Positions 7,244-16,442 of a stretch of DNA of 54,440 nt are shown here, in pieces (position 1 is the first letter of the stretch; the number at the start of each line of letters is the position of its first letter). The position numbers were made by a program, and so were the translations under genes. Under the pieces are notes generated by a model. It was not told where the DNA came from. It was given only the letters and a program-made list of their open reading frames with translations, and made no database searches. The DNA comes from Bacteroidota bacterium (lineage in GTDB: Bacteria; Bacteroidota; Ignavibacteria; Kryptoniales; JAKASW01): positions 1 through 54,440 of the forward strand of contig JAJYIT010000028.1 of NCBI GenBank assembly GCA_021789975.1, given 5' to 3'.

Positions 7244-10090
7244 TTACTTCAAAAGTACCATTTCTTTCCTTGCGATAAAATTTCCTGAGTGCATGACGCA
7301 AAAGTAGGTCCCACTCGCAAGTCGATCTGCATCGAAACTTACCTCATAATCACCAGAACTCTCAAACGAGTTAACCAGCGTCCGAACCTCCTGGCCTAGA
7401 ATATCGAACACTATTAGAGTAACAAAGCCTGACTTGGGAATACTGTATCTTATCGTCGTTGTCGGATTGAATGGATTCGGATAATTCTGGTCAAGAGAAT
7501 ACGAATGCGGCAACTCACTGGGGACATTCATTATGCCGAGAGTATGTGAGGGAGTCACAAACGGCCGTGGTTGGGAATACGCGCCAGCACCACTATCATT
7601 CACGGCCTCCACACGCCAATAATATTTCGTGCCCAGGTATAATTCGCTGCCTACTAGATTCCGCAACGCGAATGTTGTGTCGGTTATGCCGGCAGAGTCA
7701 ACGACGGTACCTGGGAAGGCGTCGGACAGAGAGACCTGCAATTTATACGATTTGGCCCCGGTGACGGATTGCCAGACGAGTGCCGTATCAATTGCACTCA
7801 ATGTATCGCCGGAGACAGGCTCCAGTAAATTGGGAACTACCGGGGTTCCCATCGGGTAGGACGGCGGCGCGTTTGAAGGTTCGCTCGACCAACTTGAATC
7901 TGGAGAGGAGGCGAGCGTATAAACTAGCGTGCCACCATGGGAAATGTCTGAGAACCTGATCCATGGCTTGTTCCATGACGCTCCGTTCACAGTGAGGCTT
8001 TGAACATACTGAGCGTCCGCACCGTTGCCTACTATGGTCAGGTCGCCGCCAGCAAGGTGAAAGACAACTTTCGGGAACAGTGGACTGCCCAGCACAAGAA
8101 CATCAGACCCCGGTAGCTCGGGGTACATTCCCAATGCACCCCACATGTACCATGATGACATTTCGCCAAGGTCGTCGTTGCCGGGGTACGCGTTGTCGTT
8201 CGAAGAGAACAATGTCGTCATTACCTGGCGCACGACAGCCTGAGTCCTGTACGGCCGGCCGAGAAAATCGTATATCCACGGAGTTTCGAGCGACGGCTCG
8301 TTCCCCATCCAGGCGTAAGGCTGATTCTGTCCTGCATTCAACTGCGTGAAGAAATTATCAAGCCGGCTTACCGCTGGGCTCTGTCCGCCCATCATGTATG
8401 CGAGAGTTCTGAGGTTGAAAGGTACCATCCACACATATTGAGCTGCGTTTCCCTCAACGTAGGCCTGGTCGTTATCATAGGATGTGGCAGTGTTGGAGAA
8501 TCCGGGAGCCCAGGAACCATCACCTCTGCGCATCTGGATGTATCCGGTTGCAGGATTGTACAGGTTCCTCCAGTATTGAGCATGATCCATCAGGAGAGCA
8601 CTGTCTGTTGTGTCGCCGAGCGCAGCGGCGAGCCGGGACACTGCAAAATCGTCGGTGTTGTATTCGAGTGTCATGGAGACGTTGCCATAGCCGCCCGATT
8701 GGTTCTCAGGTACGTAGTGCAGATCAAGGTACTGACTGAGTGCATTGCGCTCGTAGGTCCCTGAACCTGTGGCATACACGAACGGGTTCGTGGCCGCCCG
8801 CACGATGCCGGCTAGTGCAGCTTTCACGTCAAAACTGTCAGCGCCAAAAGCATAGAAACCGGCGATAATCGGAGCGGCAGGATCCCCCATCATGATTCCG
8901 GAATCCATATTGGGGACGCCCCAGCGAGGGAAAGTTCCCCCTTGTTGGTAGTCTCTCAATAATGATTGCGCCATTTCACTTGCGTGGTGAGGTGCGACCA
9001 TGGCCAGAAATTGACACTCACTTCGGTAAATGTCCCAGCCTGAGAAATCGGCATATTGAACCCGGCCGTTCGTCGTTGTGTGAACGTTGCCGTCATAACC
9101 CAAATACTGACCGTTGACATCCGAACAAGTGCTCGGAAAGAGAAGTGCGTGGTAAAGCATTGAATAGAAAGTAGCCAGCTGATCCGCCGTGCCTCCTGTT
9201 ATCTCTATCCTGCTCAGCCAAGTGTTCCAGTTTGTTGAATCAGCGGCCACCGTTTCATCAAATCCACCGGAGTAGAAGAGCGAGTCAGGGAGTTCTGTTT
9301 CGAGATTCAACTTTGCGTTGGCAACGCTTACATACGAAATTGAGACCCTTGCGAGAACGGTTCTGGTCACGCTTGTATCAAAGGTAACGAATGCACCGCA
9401 CGATGCGCCGTACCCTGTTGTGTCCCCTGTTGTCACGACGCTTCCGCTCCATGCAGCGTACGAGACGAAAGGCTGACTGAACACCGCATAGAAATAGGTC
9501 GTGTTCAATGACCCGCCGCAGAAAACCTTGCTTGTCGCGTATCCGCTTATAACATGATCTGCTGTATCAATTTTGATCGACGAGAGAACCGTTCCATTGA
9601 CTGCGCTTGCCGCATTTATCATAATCGAGGCAGCATGACCAGAGGTATAAGTGAATCGTCCAAACCCGGCCCGTGTCGTAGTTGTGAGTTCTGCCATGAT
9701 CCCGTCAGACAATGTGACCTTGTAGTATCCGGGTCTCGCAAGTTCGTTAGAGTGTGAGAAATAAGTGGCAAACGTCGTCCGGTTGGGAGCTGAACTTGGG
9801 ATGGGACCGAGAAAAGGCATGATCGCAAAGTTCTCACCGTACTGACATCCGGCGCCACTAACGTGATCGACGCTGAAGTCGGAGATTTCTTCGTCAGTAT
9901 CGGAGTACCCGCCTTTGTGAAGACCCGTGTCCGGGCTCCATTGTATCATTCCGAAAGGCGCATCTGCACCCGGGAAACAATTATTGAAATCGCCGGTACC
10001 GCACATCGGATTTGCATATTGTACAACTTGGCTCAGCGCAGGGTAATTCACCAACATAATTGTTAACAGACCACACAAGAGCTTCGTCAT
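7244..10090 (-). CDS. GH92 alpha-mannosidase with fibronectin-like domain and T9SS sorting domain
   Basis: A 948-residue secreted exo-alpha-mannosidase. A signal peptide (MTKLLCGLLTIMLVNYPALS) precedes the GH92 N-terminal beta-sandwich, which begins YANPMCGTGDFNNCFPGADA. The catalytic (alpha/alpha)6 barrel carries WMGNEPS (general acid Glu) and NDDLGEMSSWYMWGALGMYP (GH92 catalytic acid pair region). At about 750-845 there is a fibronectin type III-like module (LLEPVSGDTLS...AKSYKLQVSLSD). The last 80 residues are a T9SS C-terminal domain with NYPNPFNPTTTIRYSIPKSG and ILGQEVRTLV. It is Ca2+-dependent in characterised homologues and releases mannose from N-glycans or mannans. Only six bases separate it from the upstream DUF6259 gene, so they are co-transcribed. 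Confidence 0.95.
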   Translation of the reverse strand: MTKLLCGLLTIMLVNYPALSQVVQYANPMCGTGDFNNCFPGADAPFGMIQWSPDTGLHKGGYSDTDEEISDFSVDHVSGAGCQYGENFAIMPFLGPIPSSAPNRTTFATYFSHSNELARPGYYKVTLSDGIMAELTTTTRAGFGRFTYTSGHAASIMINAASAVNGTVLSSIKIDTADHVISGYATSKVFCGGSLNTTYFYAVFSQPFVSYAAWSGSVVTTGDTTGYGASCGAFVTFDTSVTRTVLARVSISYVSVANAKLNLETELPDSLFYSGGFDETVAADSTNWNTWLSRIEITGGTADQLATFYSMLYHALLFPSTCSDVNGQYLGYDGNVHTTTNGRVQYADFSGWDIYRSECQFLAMVAPHHASEMAQSLLRDYQQGGTFPRWGVPNMDSGIMMGDPAAPIIAGFYAFGADSFDVKAALAGIVRAATNPFVYATGSGTYERNALSQYLDLHYVPENQSGGYGNVSMTLEYNTDDFAVSRLAAALGDTTDSALLMDHAQYWRNLYNPATGYIQMRRGDGSWAPGFSNTATSYDNDQAYVEGNAAQYVWMVPFNLRTLAYMMGGQSPAVSRLDNFFTQLNAGQNQPYAWMGNEPSLETPWIYDFLGRPYRTQAVVRQVMTTLFSSNDNAYPGNDDLGEMSSWYMWGALGMYPELPGSDVLVLGSPLFPKVVFHLAGGDLTIVGNGADAQYVQSLTVNGASWNKPWIRFSDISHGGTLVYTLASSPDSSWSSEPSNAPPSYPMGTPVVPNLLEPVSGDTLSAIDTALVWQSVTGAKSYKLQVSLSDAFPGTVVDSAGITDTTFALRNLVGSELYLGTKYYWRVEAVNDSGAGAYSQPRPFVTPSHTLGIMNVPSELPHSYSLDQNYPNPFNPTTTIRYSIPKSGFVTLIVFDILGQEVRTLVNSFESSGDYEVSFDADRLASGTYFCVMHSGNFIARKEMVLLK

Positions 10091-10096
10091 GATTTC

Positions 10097-12307
10097 TCAC
10101 ATCTCCATTAATACCGCCGCCGACCTTGGCGGGATGTGCAATACACCGATCGACGGGACTGCTGCTGGATGCTCAGGAGTTGCTATTACCAAATTGTCAT
10201 GATCCGGCATTTCCACTTTCGCCGTAATTTCCCTCCGCTGATCCATGTTCACTACCACAACCGTTTCTTTCCCCGCCTCGGTAACGAAAACCGAATAACG
10301 AAAAGGGCCGTCTGCTCTGACTATTGCTCCAATAGTATCATTGAATTTCGCATCCCACAAGTAGGACTTGTACTTCTTTCGCAGAGCATCCACTTTCTTG
10401 CCATAGGCGAGCGTCAGCGGAAAATCGGATAATTTACCTTTGAAATTGTAAGGTTCATACTCAATGATATAGCGATCGAGAAGGCAAAGGTTGATCATCT
10501 CGCGGTCGTCGAATCCGTTCGCGGCCACCATCATCGGAAGATAAGGATCGATATAACGTTCGACTGGAGTTGACGAAGCATTAATCCGGAAATACGAAAA
10601 AGGATAGTATTGAGTGAGCCAATCCTGAGGCCCTTCCCCGGCAAAAAGAAAATTCCGATCTACCGAGTCGGCCGCTGCATGAAGCTGCTTTCCAAGTGGA
10701 ATCGCACCGGCATAAACATAACCGGGTGGCCTGTAGCCGTGACCATCGGCAAATGAATAAGCGTGGTTGGGCGGCTGAACACAGACTTCATCATAGAGAA
10801 ATCCGTCGGCACCGAGCGCCAACGCTTTTCTGAATTGTCCCGTCGCAATTTCACGGTATTCAGGATCGAGGAGATCCATTACGGCAAACCTATGCGTGTT
10901 TATGCCCGCGAGCTGAACGGGTGTGATATAACTGTCGCCGCCACCCTGATAAAGTATACCGTAGGGATCGACAGTCTCGTATTTGTACAGCTCGTCCTTG
11001 TACCACTTTGTTGTCAGATCGGCCCAGGGAAACTTGTCGAAGAGTATGATGTGCACGCCCATGGCCTGAACCTTTTCAATTGCATCATGAAGCTGCTGCC
11101 ACATCCCGAGGCCGGGGTCGGTATCCATTGACGGGTTTCCTCCATCCTGACCGCCCTTGTTCCAGCCGACTAACTGGATTGCATCAATTCCGTTCTCAGC
11201 GCATGCTCTGCCGTATTTCACCAGGTCCACGTAAGGAACACGGTAATTCTGTACAGGGGTGTTCACCTGAAGCTGTTGCCAGGAATTAACTTTCTTCGCC
11301 CACTCGGGTACGTGCGCGGGCTTGTACCATGTTGCTCGCCACTTCTTGTAAATGTCGACTCCGGCGTGCCAATCGCCACTGTAGGGTTCGATTACAACAG
11401 GGACAAGATTCACGGTCGTATGCGGATGAGCGAAAACGAAGTGGCATGTTCTGAATTCCAGATGAACAGGCTTTCCATCAACTGAACCGGTCTGAGGGAC
11501 AACATTGGTAACCGCCGATAAAACGCCCGGATGCTGCTCAAAGGTATACTCAAGGAGATAAGGCGGATCGGGATTCTCCATTTCCACATACAATCCTTCT
11601 TCAGGACATTGTATAAGACAGAACTCGCTGTAACTGGAAGCAAAGTTCTTTGTCGGGTAGAAGACTCCCCAATAACCCTGCCCTTTTGCAAACTTCGGAT
11701 AAATCTCATCCGACTGGAGATTATCGTACCTCATAGTACGGACGCTCATCGGAGTTTCATTCGTAGGAGGAGTGAAGTCGCCGAAATATGGATACGAGAC
11801 CGTCTGAACCATGAGATTGGAATTATTAACGATCGTCCCACCGAAAGTGAGCGTGCCATCATGCAATCTGACCGTCGCCGTGAATTCGATTGGCAGAACG
11901 CCTCTCCGACTTTGTCGGGATCCCGACTCGATTGTGCCGAGTGGGACGTGCTGGCTCTTGAAGTTGTTCCACTTTATCACAATTTCAGAATCCGAAACTT
12001 TTTCCACCTTTGCCGCATGCTGTCTCTGTCCAAGAACGAAGTTGTCCTGTCTATCCGGCAGCGGAGCAAGCATCCTAAACGAAATTCCAAACTCGGGATG
12101 TGGCTCAATCACCCAGCCGGTTTTCTTGCTTACCAGCCGGGTTAGTGCTCCAGACTCGGAGTCGAATGAGACCAGCAGCTCATGGTCTTGAAGGATCACT
12201 TCTCGTGCAAAGCCGATTTGAACGACAGAACAGAATGCAAGAAGGATACTTAGGATATATTCGTATTTCAAGGGTTGGTCTGCAACTTCTTCTACTCCCA
12301 AAAACAT
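10097..12307 (-). CDS. DUF6259-type putative glycoside hydrolase, secreted
   Basis: 736 residues. A hydrophobic stretch at about 15-33 (YILSILLAFCSVVQIGFA) is a signal peptide, possibly from a TTG start at 12271 rather than the ATG at 12307, which sits two bases from a hairpin and lacks a ribosome site. The mature protein begins with a galactose-mutarotase-like sandwich (LVSFDSESGALTRLVSKKTG). A TIM-barrel-like part follows with AIQLVGWNKGGQDGG, HIILFDKFPWAD, VMDLLDPEYRE and GADGFLYDEV, where Asp/Glu are candidate catalytic residues. A small all-beta domain closes the protein. This arrangement is typical of DUF6259 proteins found in polysaccharide loci and is distantly like GH-A/GH-D enzymes. 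No activity is assigned to the family that I can cite. There is no T9SS tail, so the periplasm or outer membrane is likely. Assignment by recall of the family, moderate certainty. Confidence 0.75.
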   Translation of the reverse strand: MFLGVEEVADQPLKYEYILSILLAFCSVVQIGFAREVILQDHELLVSFDSESGALTRLVSKKTGWVIEPHPEFGISFRMLAPLPDRQDNFVLGQRQHAAKVEKVSDSEIVIKWNNFKSQHVPLGTIESGSRQSRRGVLPIEFTATVRLHDGTLTFGGTIVNNSNLMVQTVSYPYFGDFTPPTNETPMSVRTMRYDNLQSDEIYPKFAKGQGYWGVFYPTKNFASSYSEFCLIQCPEEGLYVEMENPDPPYLLEYTFEQHPGVLSAVTNVVPQTGSVDGKPVHLEFRTCHFVFAHPHTTVNLVPVVIEPYSGDWHAGVDIYKKWRATWYKPAHVPEWAKKVNSWQQLQVNTPVQNYRVPYVDLVKYGRACAENGIDAIQLVGWNKGGQDGGNPSMDTDPGLGMWQQLHDAIEKVQAMGVHIILFDKFPWADLTTKWYKDELYKYETVDPYGILYQGGGDSYITPVQLAGINTHRFAVMDLLDPEYREIATGQFRKALALGADGFLYDEVCVQPPNHAYSFADGHGYRPPGYVYAGAIPLGKQLHAAADSVDRNFLFAGEGPQDWLTQYYPFSYFRINASSTPVERYIDPYLPMMVAANGFDDREMINLCLLDRYIIEYEPYNFKGKLSDFPLTLAYGKKVDALRKKYKSYLWDAKFNDTIGAIVRADGPFRYSVFVTEAGKETVVVVNMDQRREITAKVEMPDHDNLVIATPEHPAAVPSIGVLHIPPRSAAVLMEM

Positions 12308-12308
12308 A

Positions 12309-12363
12309 GGGACGCCCGCCTCTGCAAGAATTCATATTTATTAGCAGCAGAGGCAAACGTCCC
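12309..12363 (-). terminator. Long two-part hairpin between GH79 and DUF6259 genes
   Basis: GGGACG (12309-12314) pairs with CGTCCC (12358-12363), and GCCTCTGC (12318-12325) pairs with GCAGAGGC (12347-12354). The loop is AT-rich. It lies 39 bases after the GH79 stop. Without a T-run it is more likely a processing or attenuation hairpin than a complete intrinsic terminator. Confidence 0.5.
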
Positions 12364-12401
12364 GAGATAAACTTCCCGGGCCAACGGGCAGTTTGCCAGC
12401 G

Positions 12402-14474
12402 TCACTTCAAAAGAAGCATCTTGTGCACAGCATTGAAATCATTTGTCCTTAAGACATAGAAGTACATGCCGCTTGCAAGCCGATCTCCATTGAAGGTCAC
12501 TTCGTAGTAACCTGGCCGCTGTTGCGCATCTACGAGTGTCTCGACAAGCTGCCCGAGGACATTGTATATCCTCAGAGTCACCATCTGTGACTTCGGAAGA
12601 TCATATTTGATGACCGTGCTCGGGTTGAACGGGTTCGGGAAATTCTGGAGAAGCGAAAATTCTTCAGGTATTACCCCGACCTCGTTTATCGACAAGACAC
12701 CTGTGCCTGTTGTGAATGAATCGACGGCAGAGTAGGCGCTCGTGTAAAGGCTGTCCTGACCACGGACACGCCAGTAATACTCTGTGGTATCGCTCAGCGG
12801 ACCGGACAGCTGAGTTGTCGTATCCGTCAGTGTTGTGTCAAATACTGTCGATCGAAATTCAGCGCCCGTTGAAATCTGCAAGCGGTATGAAGTCGCCCCC
12901 GATGAAGGATCCCAGTTGAACGTGGTCATTCGCGGGACTCCTGTTACTCCTCGTGGCGCGATTGATGCAGGAACACCGAGTGCGATAAAGGGACCGCCGA
13001 TCCTCACGACAGCGGCGGTCGCGTACGGCACCTTCAATACATAATCGCCGGATTCGACCGTGTCAATGGGAGACCATCTTCCAACAAATGGTCGAGTGTT
13101 ACTTATGGTTGACCCGCCGAGCGTCATGCCGCCCGTATCCAGCACATTGTCTCCAGGCGCCCTGAGGAACATGACGGATGCGGTGTCTGGGGACCCGTTT
13201 GCCAAAATGGTCACCTCTGCGTCCCTCGGTTGGGGAGCGTAAGGTCGCCCACTCACGTGTTCTTTGTTAATGATTGTTACAAACATTTGCCCGGCGCTAT
13301 CAGTTGTTGCGTAGGCTGTCAGATTTAGTAACGTGGGATTCGCTACCGTGACCGAATCCAATGCTCCATGACCGCTGATGTTGAAGGCGGCAATGCCATA
13401 ACCCATAGGATGGATCAGATAATTCCCGTTTGAATCCATGTAAATAGTGTCATTCAATACCCATTGCTTGTTGTGAAAGTTCACACCAGAAGCATCATGT
13501 GCGGCCCACCAGAACATATAATCGAGAGCAAACAGTGACGTGGCATAAGAATCGCTTCCGCCCGCCACTCCTCCGCTGAAGCTATTGGATTCTGTGAGCC
13601 GGTAAGGCAGTCCGGCCTGCAATACTGGGAGACAGTCAGACTGGTACAATTCCTGATAGTACGTGGTATCCCAGACAGGTGAGAGCATAGCATCGGCCAT
13701 TTCTTGCGGAGTACTGCCCGATGCTCCCTGTCCCACATAATTGTGAAGATAGATCGCGACAACGTTGCCCAGACTTTTCGTATCGTTCATGAAATCCACA
13801 TCCCAGGGCTTTCCGTTGTAATCGGTGTTGCGTGCACCAGGGATTGGATAATTGCTTCCCTGGTCAGGCCCGCCGAACTTTGCGCCGGGTACAGCAGCAA
13901 CCACAGCCGAGTCGAAAAGTTCCCACTGGTACAGGTATGAGGGATAGCCGGTTATGAGACCGGTCGAGTCACGATAGGAAGGCCAATCAGGTTCATTGCC
14001 TATCGCAAGCGTTTGTAGGTATTGGTGGTAATTGCCCCATACGTATTTCGCGATGCTGTCATCTGTGACTGTGTCTCCGTACAACAGTCGGAGTGAATAA
14101 ATCACATCACAGTGGGTAGCTTCGACAAAACGGAAGAAAGCATCAATATCGCCATTTGTAGGTATGATATTGTTTCCGTCGACCGAACCGCCACCAACGC
14201 GAATGTTCCTGATACCGAGGTTATTGAACAAGGTGATCATCTGAGCGTGCAACGGGTCAGGAGAGTGAGTTGAGTCATCCATCCAGTTCCCATACACCCC
14301 TGCATTTCCATTTCGCAGACTCCCGGTTTCAATGCTTAATCCGGAAAAGTCAGGCGGGATGGTTACTTCCGGAGATTTGGTGTAGACGGTTACGGTCACG
14401 GGAGACTGTGCCTGCAGACTCCCTTCAACCAACAATATGACACAAACCGCACTTAACCATCTCGAAAACGACAC
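12402..14474 (-). CDS. GH79-family glycoside hydrolase (beta-glucuronidase-like) with Fn3-like module and T9SS sorting domain
   Basis: About 690 residues from a GTG start. The signal peptide is SRWLSAVCVILLVEGSLQAQ. The GH79 core matches the paralogue at 2112-3767 almost motif for motif: IPPDFSGLSIETGSL, IRVGGGSVDG, acid/base LAIGNEPDWPS, nucleophile RLTESNSFSGG, and DASGVNFHNKQWVLNDTIY. After a C-terminal sandwich there is a fibronectin-like module (TTFNWDPSSGATSYRLQIST) and a T9SS tail (FSLLQNFPNPFNPSTVIKYD, VLGQLVETLV, ending KMLLLK). It is probably anchored on or secreted from the cell surface, where it removes terminal uronic acid residues; activity is inferred from the family. The frame is open up to an ATG at 14567, but that stretch holds a hairpin. 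GTG at 14474, with a GGAAAA stretch upstream, starts directly at the signal peptide. Confidence 0.9.
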   Translation of the reverse strand: MSFSRWLSAVCVILLVEGSLQAQSPVTVTVYTKSPEVTIPPDFSGLSIETGSLRNGNAGVYGNWMDDSTHSPDPLHAQMITLFNNLGIRNIRVGGGSVDGNNIIPTNGDIDAFFRFVEATHCDVIYSLRLLYGDTVTDDSIAKYVWGNYHQYLQTLAIGNEPDWPSYRDSTGLITGYPSYLYQWELFDSAVVAAVPGAKFGGPDQGSNYPIPGARNTDYNGKPWDVDFMNDTKSLGNVVAIYLHNYVGQGASGSTPQEMADAMLSPVWDTTYYQELYQSDCLPVLQAGLPYRLTESNSFSGGVAGGSDSYATSLFALDYMFWWAAHDASGVNFHNKQWVLNDTIYMDSNGNYLIHPMGYGIAAFNISGHGALDSVTVANPTLLNLTAYATTDSAGQMFVTIINKEHVSGRPYAPQPRDAEVTILANGSPDTASVMFLRAPGDNVLDTGGMTLGGSTISNTRPFVGRWSPIDTVESGDYVLKVPYATAAVVRIGGPFIALGVPASIAPRGVTGVPRMTTFNWDPSSGATSYRLQISTGAEFRSTVFDTTLTDTTTQLSGPLSDTTEYYWRVRGQDSLYTSAYSAVDSFTTGTGVLSINEVGVIPEEFSLLQNFPNPFNPSTVIKYDLPKSQMVTLRIYNVLGQLVETLVDAQQRPGYYEVTFNGDRLASGMYFYVLRTNDFNAVHKMLLLK

Positions 14475-14523
14475 AAGGTTTTTTCCGGAGCTACTCAAAT
14501 CTTGACCCTTCCGACAAAAAAGA

Positions 14524-14571
14524 AACCTTGCGAAAAGACAGCACTGAAAGCACAATTCTCCCCGCAAGGTT
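14524..14571 (-). terminator. Hairpin between beta-helix protein and GH79 genes
   Basis: AACCTTGCG (14524-14532) is complementary to CGCAAGGTT (14563-14571), a perfect 9-base stem with a 30-base loop, starting 12 bases after the stop of the beta-helix protein. On the minus strand the stem is followed by TCTTTTTTGTC, a T-rich stretch, so it could work as an intrinsic terminator or attenuator. It overlaps the upstream part of the GH79 open frame and supports the later GTG start. Confidence 0.5.
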
Positions 14572-14583
14572 CTTGTAATGGAG

Positions 14584-16347
14584 TTACTTGATGAGCATTA
14601 ACTTCTTCGTGATAGATAGATTACTAGACTGGAGGCGATAGAAATACATACCGCTTGCAAACTTGCTTCCATTGAAGGTGGCAAGATAATTTCCGGGCTG
14701 ACGGACGCCAGAAAACAAAGTCGCCACTTTCTCACCGAGAATGTTGAAAATTGCCAAAGTGACAATTCCTGTTTTGGGAACCGAATAGGCTATATCGGTC
14801 GTCGGGTTAAAGGGGTTAGGATAATTCTGGCTCAGAGTGAAATTTGTCGGCACTTGCGGGCCGGTGGCTTGAATGGCATTCACCGTGTCGCCAGCTTCCC
14901 ACAATTTCAACTGCGACGGGTACCAGTTCAGATCACCCACAGCAAAATTGCCTTTCCCTGCCGTTTGCAGCGCCACATTTGAGTATGCAAGATTCTCCGG
15001 GACCGGATATCCGCTGGTCCAGCCTGTCCAGGTACTCGGCACCCAAGTAAAGATATAACTCGGGTCGGGGTTGCTCCTCAGTTGCCAGAACCGGAAGGCT
15101 CCTGTGTTGCCAAACCTGCTCGTGGGTGTGTTCCAGCCGATGAGCTTCACGAATTCAATCGTACTGTCAATTGCAGGATTGACGAGAGAGGCAGCAAATC
15201 CAGGGTCTGTGCTATCATTGTTCTGACTTACCAGATTCGGCCAGGCGGAGTGATCACTGAACATATAGAATGTTTGAGAATTCATCCATTCTGGTTCCGA
15301 AATATACCAGCCTTTCGCCGTGTCGTTTACTGCGGTCCAGAAACTCAGCAATTGTTGCGGCCAGAAGTAAGCATTGTTCTCTACAGTGATCCTTCTTTGT
15401 GATTCCGAAACGCCGTAAGTAGAGCCAACTGATCCGAGTGAATCCAGCATTATAAGGCTATACGGCTCCTTCGCGTTGTTCGTTTGACCTGTCGCCACGT
15501 AACTGGAATCCGCACCGTGTGCATTCATACCATACCAGATGTTGTTCGTGATCGTCGCATTTGTCAAGTGTGTAGAAAGCATGGGGGCATCAATGCTAAT
15601 GAAGAATGTATTGTGATCAATCAGCAAATAATTGTAAATCCCGGGGCCCCCCATGACTTGTCGTCCATTGCAAAACCAGGTCGTGTTCTGAATGATAACC
15701 GAGTCCATCGGAACACCAAAGTTGGCCCACATCCAACCGCCTGAGCGCCAGAACTGATTCGAGGCATCCCTCAATTCTGTGTTTGTGATCTTAAGGTTCT
15801 CCCAGGAGCAATTCGCAAAATTGGCTACGTTACCACTGATGTTGTCAATTACGCAGTGGTCTATCGTCACTGAGTTCGTATCTCCGTTTATCTGGAGTAA
15901 GTTGGTCGTAGCCTGAACCGAGTCGACCCGTTCCCCAAGGATATAGAGGTTCTTCAAAGTGATGTTGACACCAGATTTGTTTGAAACGATGAGATCTCCG
16001 GGCGAGCTGTTATTGGGACGAATATCCGGTTGAATCAGCGGAGGCATGCCGGTCACCGGGTTCCGCTTCCCGATAATCGTTATGTTATACTTTTCGAGGG
16101 TCGTTATCGGGTCGTCATAATAATAAACGGTATCGAGCGAACCTGTCTGCTGCAAAAGATAAACACGATTCGGATTGACCCGTTGACCCGTGGCAGTTGT
16201 GTCGCCCATTATTTGGCGTTCGATTGTCTCACCTCCGGGATTCGCATAGACTACTACCGTGTCCGGTACCTGGGCGAATGATCGACCGGGTAATGCGAAA
16301 ACCACCGCAGCCGCGATCGAGCAAATCGCGATAACCATTGCCTTCAT
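14584..16347 (-). CDS. Secreted right-handed beta-helix protein with T9SS sorting domain
   Basis: 587 residues from the ATG at 16347, which has an excellent AAGGAGA site; codons further up (to 16395) are not needed. The signal peptide is MKAMVIAICSIAAAVVFALP...SFAQ. The body shows repeated short strands with N/I ladders such as VNITLKNLYILGE, SVTIDHCVIDNIS, NLKITNTELRD, SVIIQNTTWFCN and NATITNNIWYG. This is the pattern of pectate-lyase-like parallel beta-helices (polysaccharide lyases, epimerases, chondroitinase-B types). I see no family-specific catalytic motif, so the activity is open. The last 80 residues are a T9SS tail (FTLSQNYPNPFNPTTDIAYS, ILGEKVATLF). It sits directly downstream of the TonB receptor and probably binds or cleaves the glycan imported there. 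Confidence 0.85.
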   Translation of the reverse strand: MKAMVIAICSIAAAVVFALPGRSFAQVPDTVVVYANPGGETIERQIMGDTTATGQRVNPNRVYLLQQTGSLDTVYYYDDPITTLEKYNITIIGKRNPVTGMPPLIQPDIRPNNSSPGDLIVSNKSGVNITLKNLYILGERVDSVQATTNLLQINGDTNSVTIDHCVIDNISGNVANFANCSWENLKITNTELRDASNQFWRSGGWMWANFGVPMDSVIIQNTTWFCNGRQVMGGPGIYNYLLIDHNTFFISIDAPMLSTHLTNATITNNIWYGMNAHGADSSYVATGQTNNAKEPYSLIMLDSLGSVGSTYGVSESQRRITVENNAYFWPQQLLSFWTAVNDTAKGWYISEPEWMNSQTFYMFSDHSAWPNLVSQNNDSTDPGFAASLVNPAIDSTIEFVKLIGWNTPTSRFGNTGAFRFWQLRSNPDPSYIFTWVPSTWTGWTSGYPVPENLAYSNVALQTAGKGNFAVGDLNWYPSQLKLWEAGDTVNAIQATGPQVPTNFTLSQNYPNPFNPTTDIAYSVPKTGIVTLAIFNILGEKVATLFSGVRQPGNYLATFNGSKFASGMYFYRLQSSNLSITKKLMLIK

Positions 16348-16415
16348 CTTAATTCTCCTTTTGTTTGAGTTTAGTTTGTTTACTTCAACCCCCAATTACC
16401 TTCTGTAAAGAACTT

Positions 16416-16438
16416 CCCGACCCGGAAATTCTGTCGGG
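16416..16438 (-). terminator. Short hairpin after the TonB-receptor gene
   Basis: CCCGAC (16416-16421) pairs with GTCGGG (16433-16438), a 6-base GC stem with an 11-base loop, starting five bases after the receptor stop codon and upstream of the beta-helix gene. There is no T-run. It probably lowers expression of distal genes or protects the receptor mRNA end. Confidence 0.45.
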
Positions 16439-16442
16439 TAAA

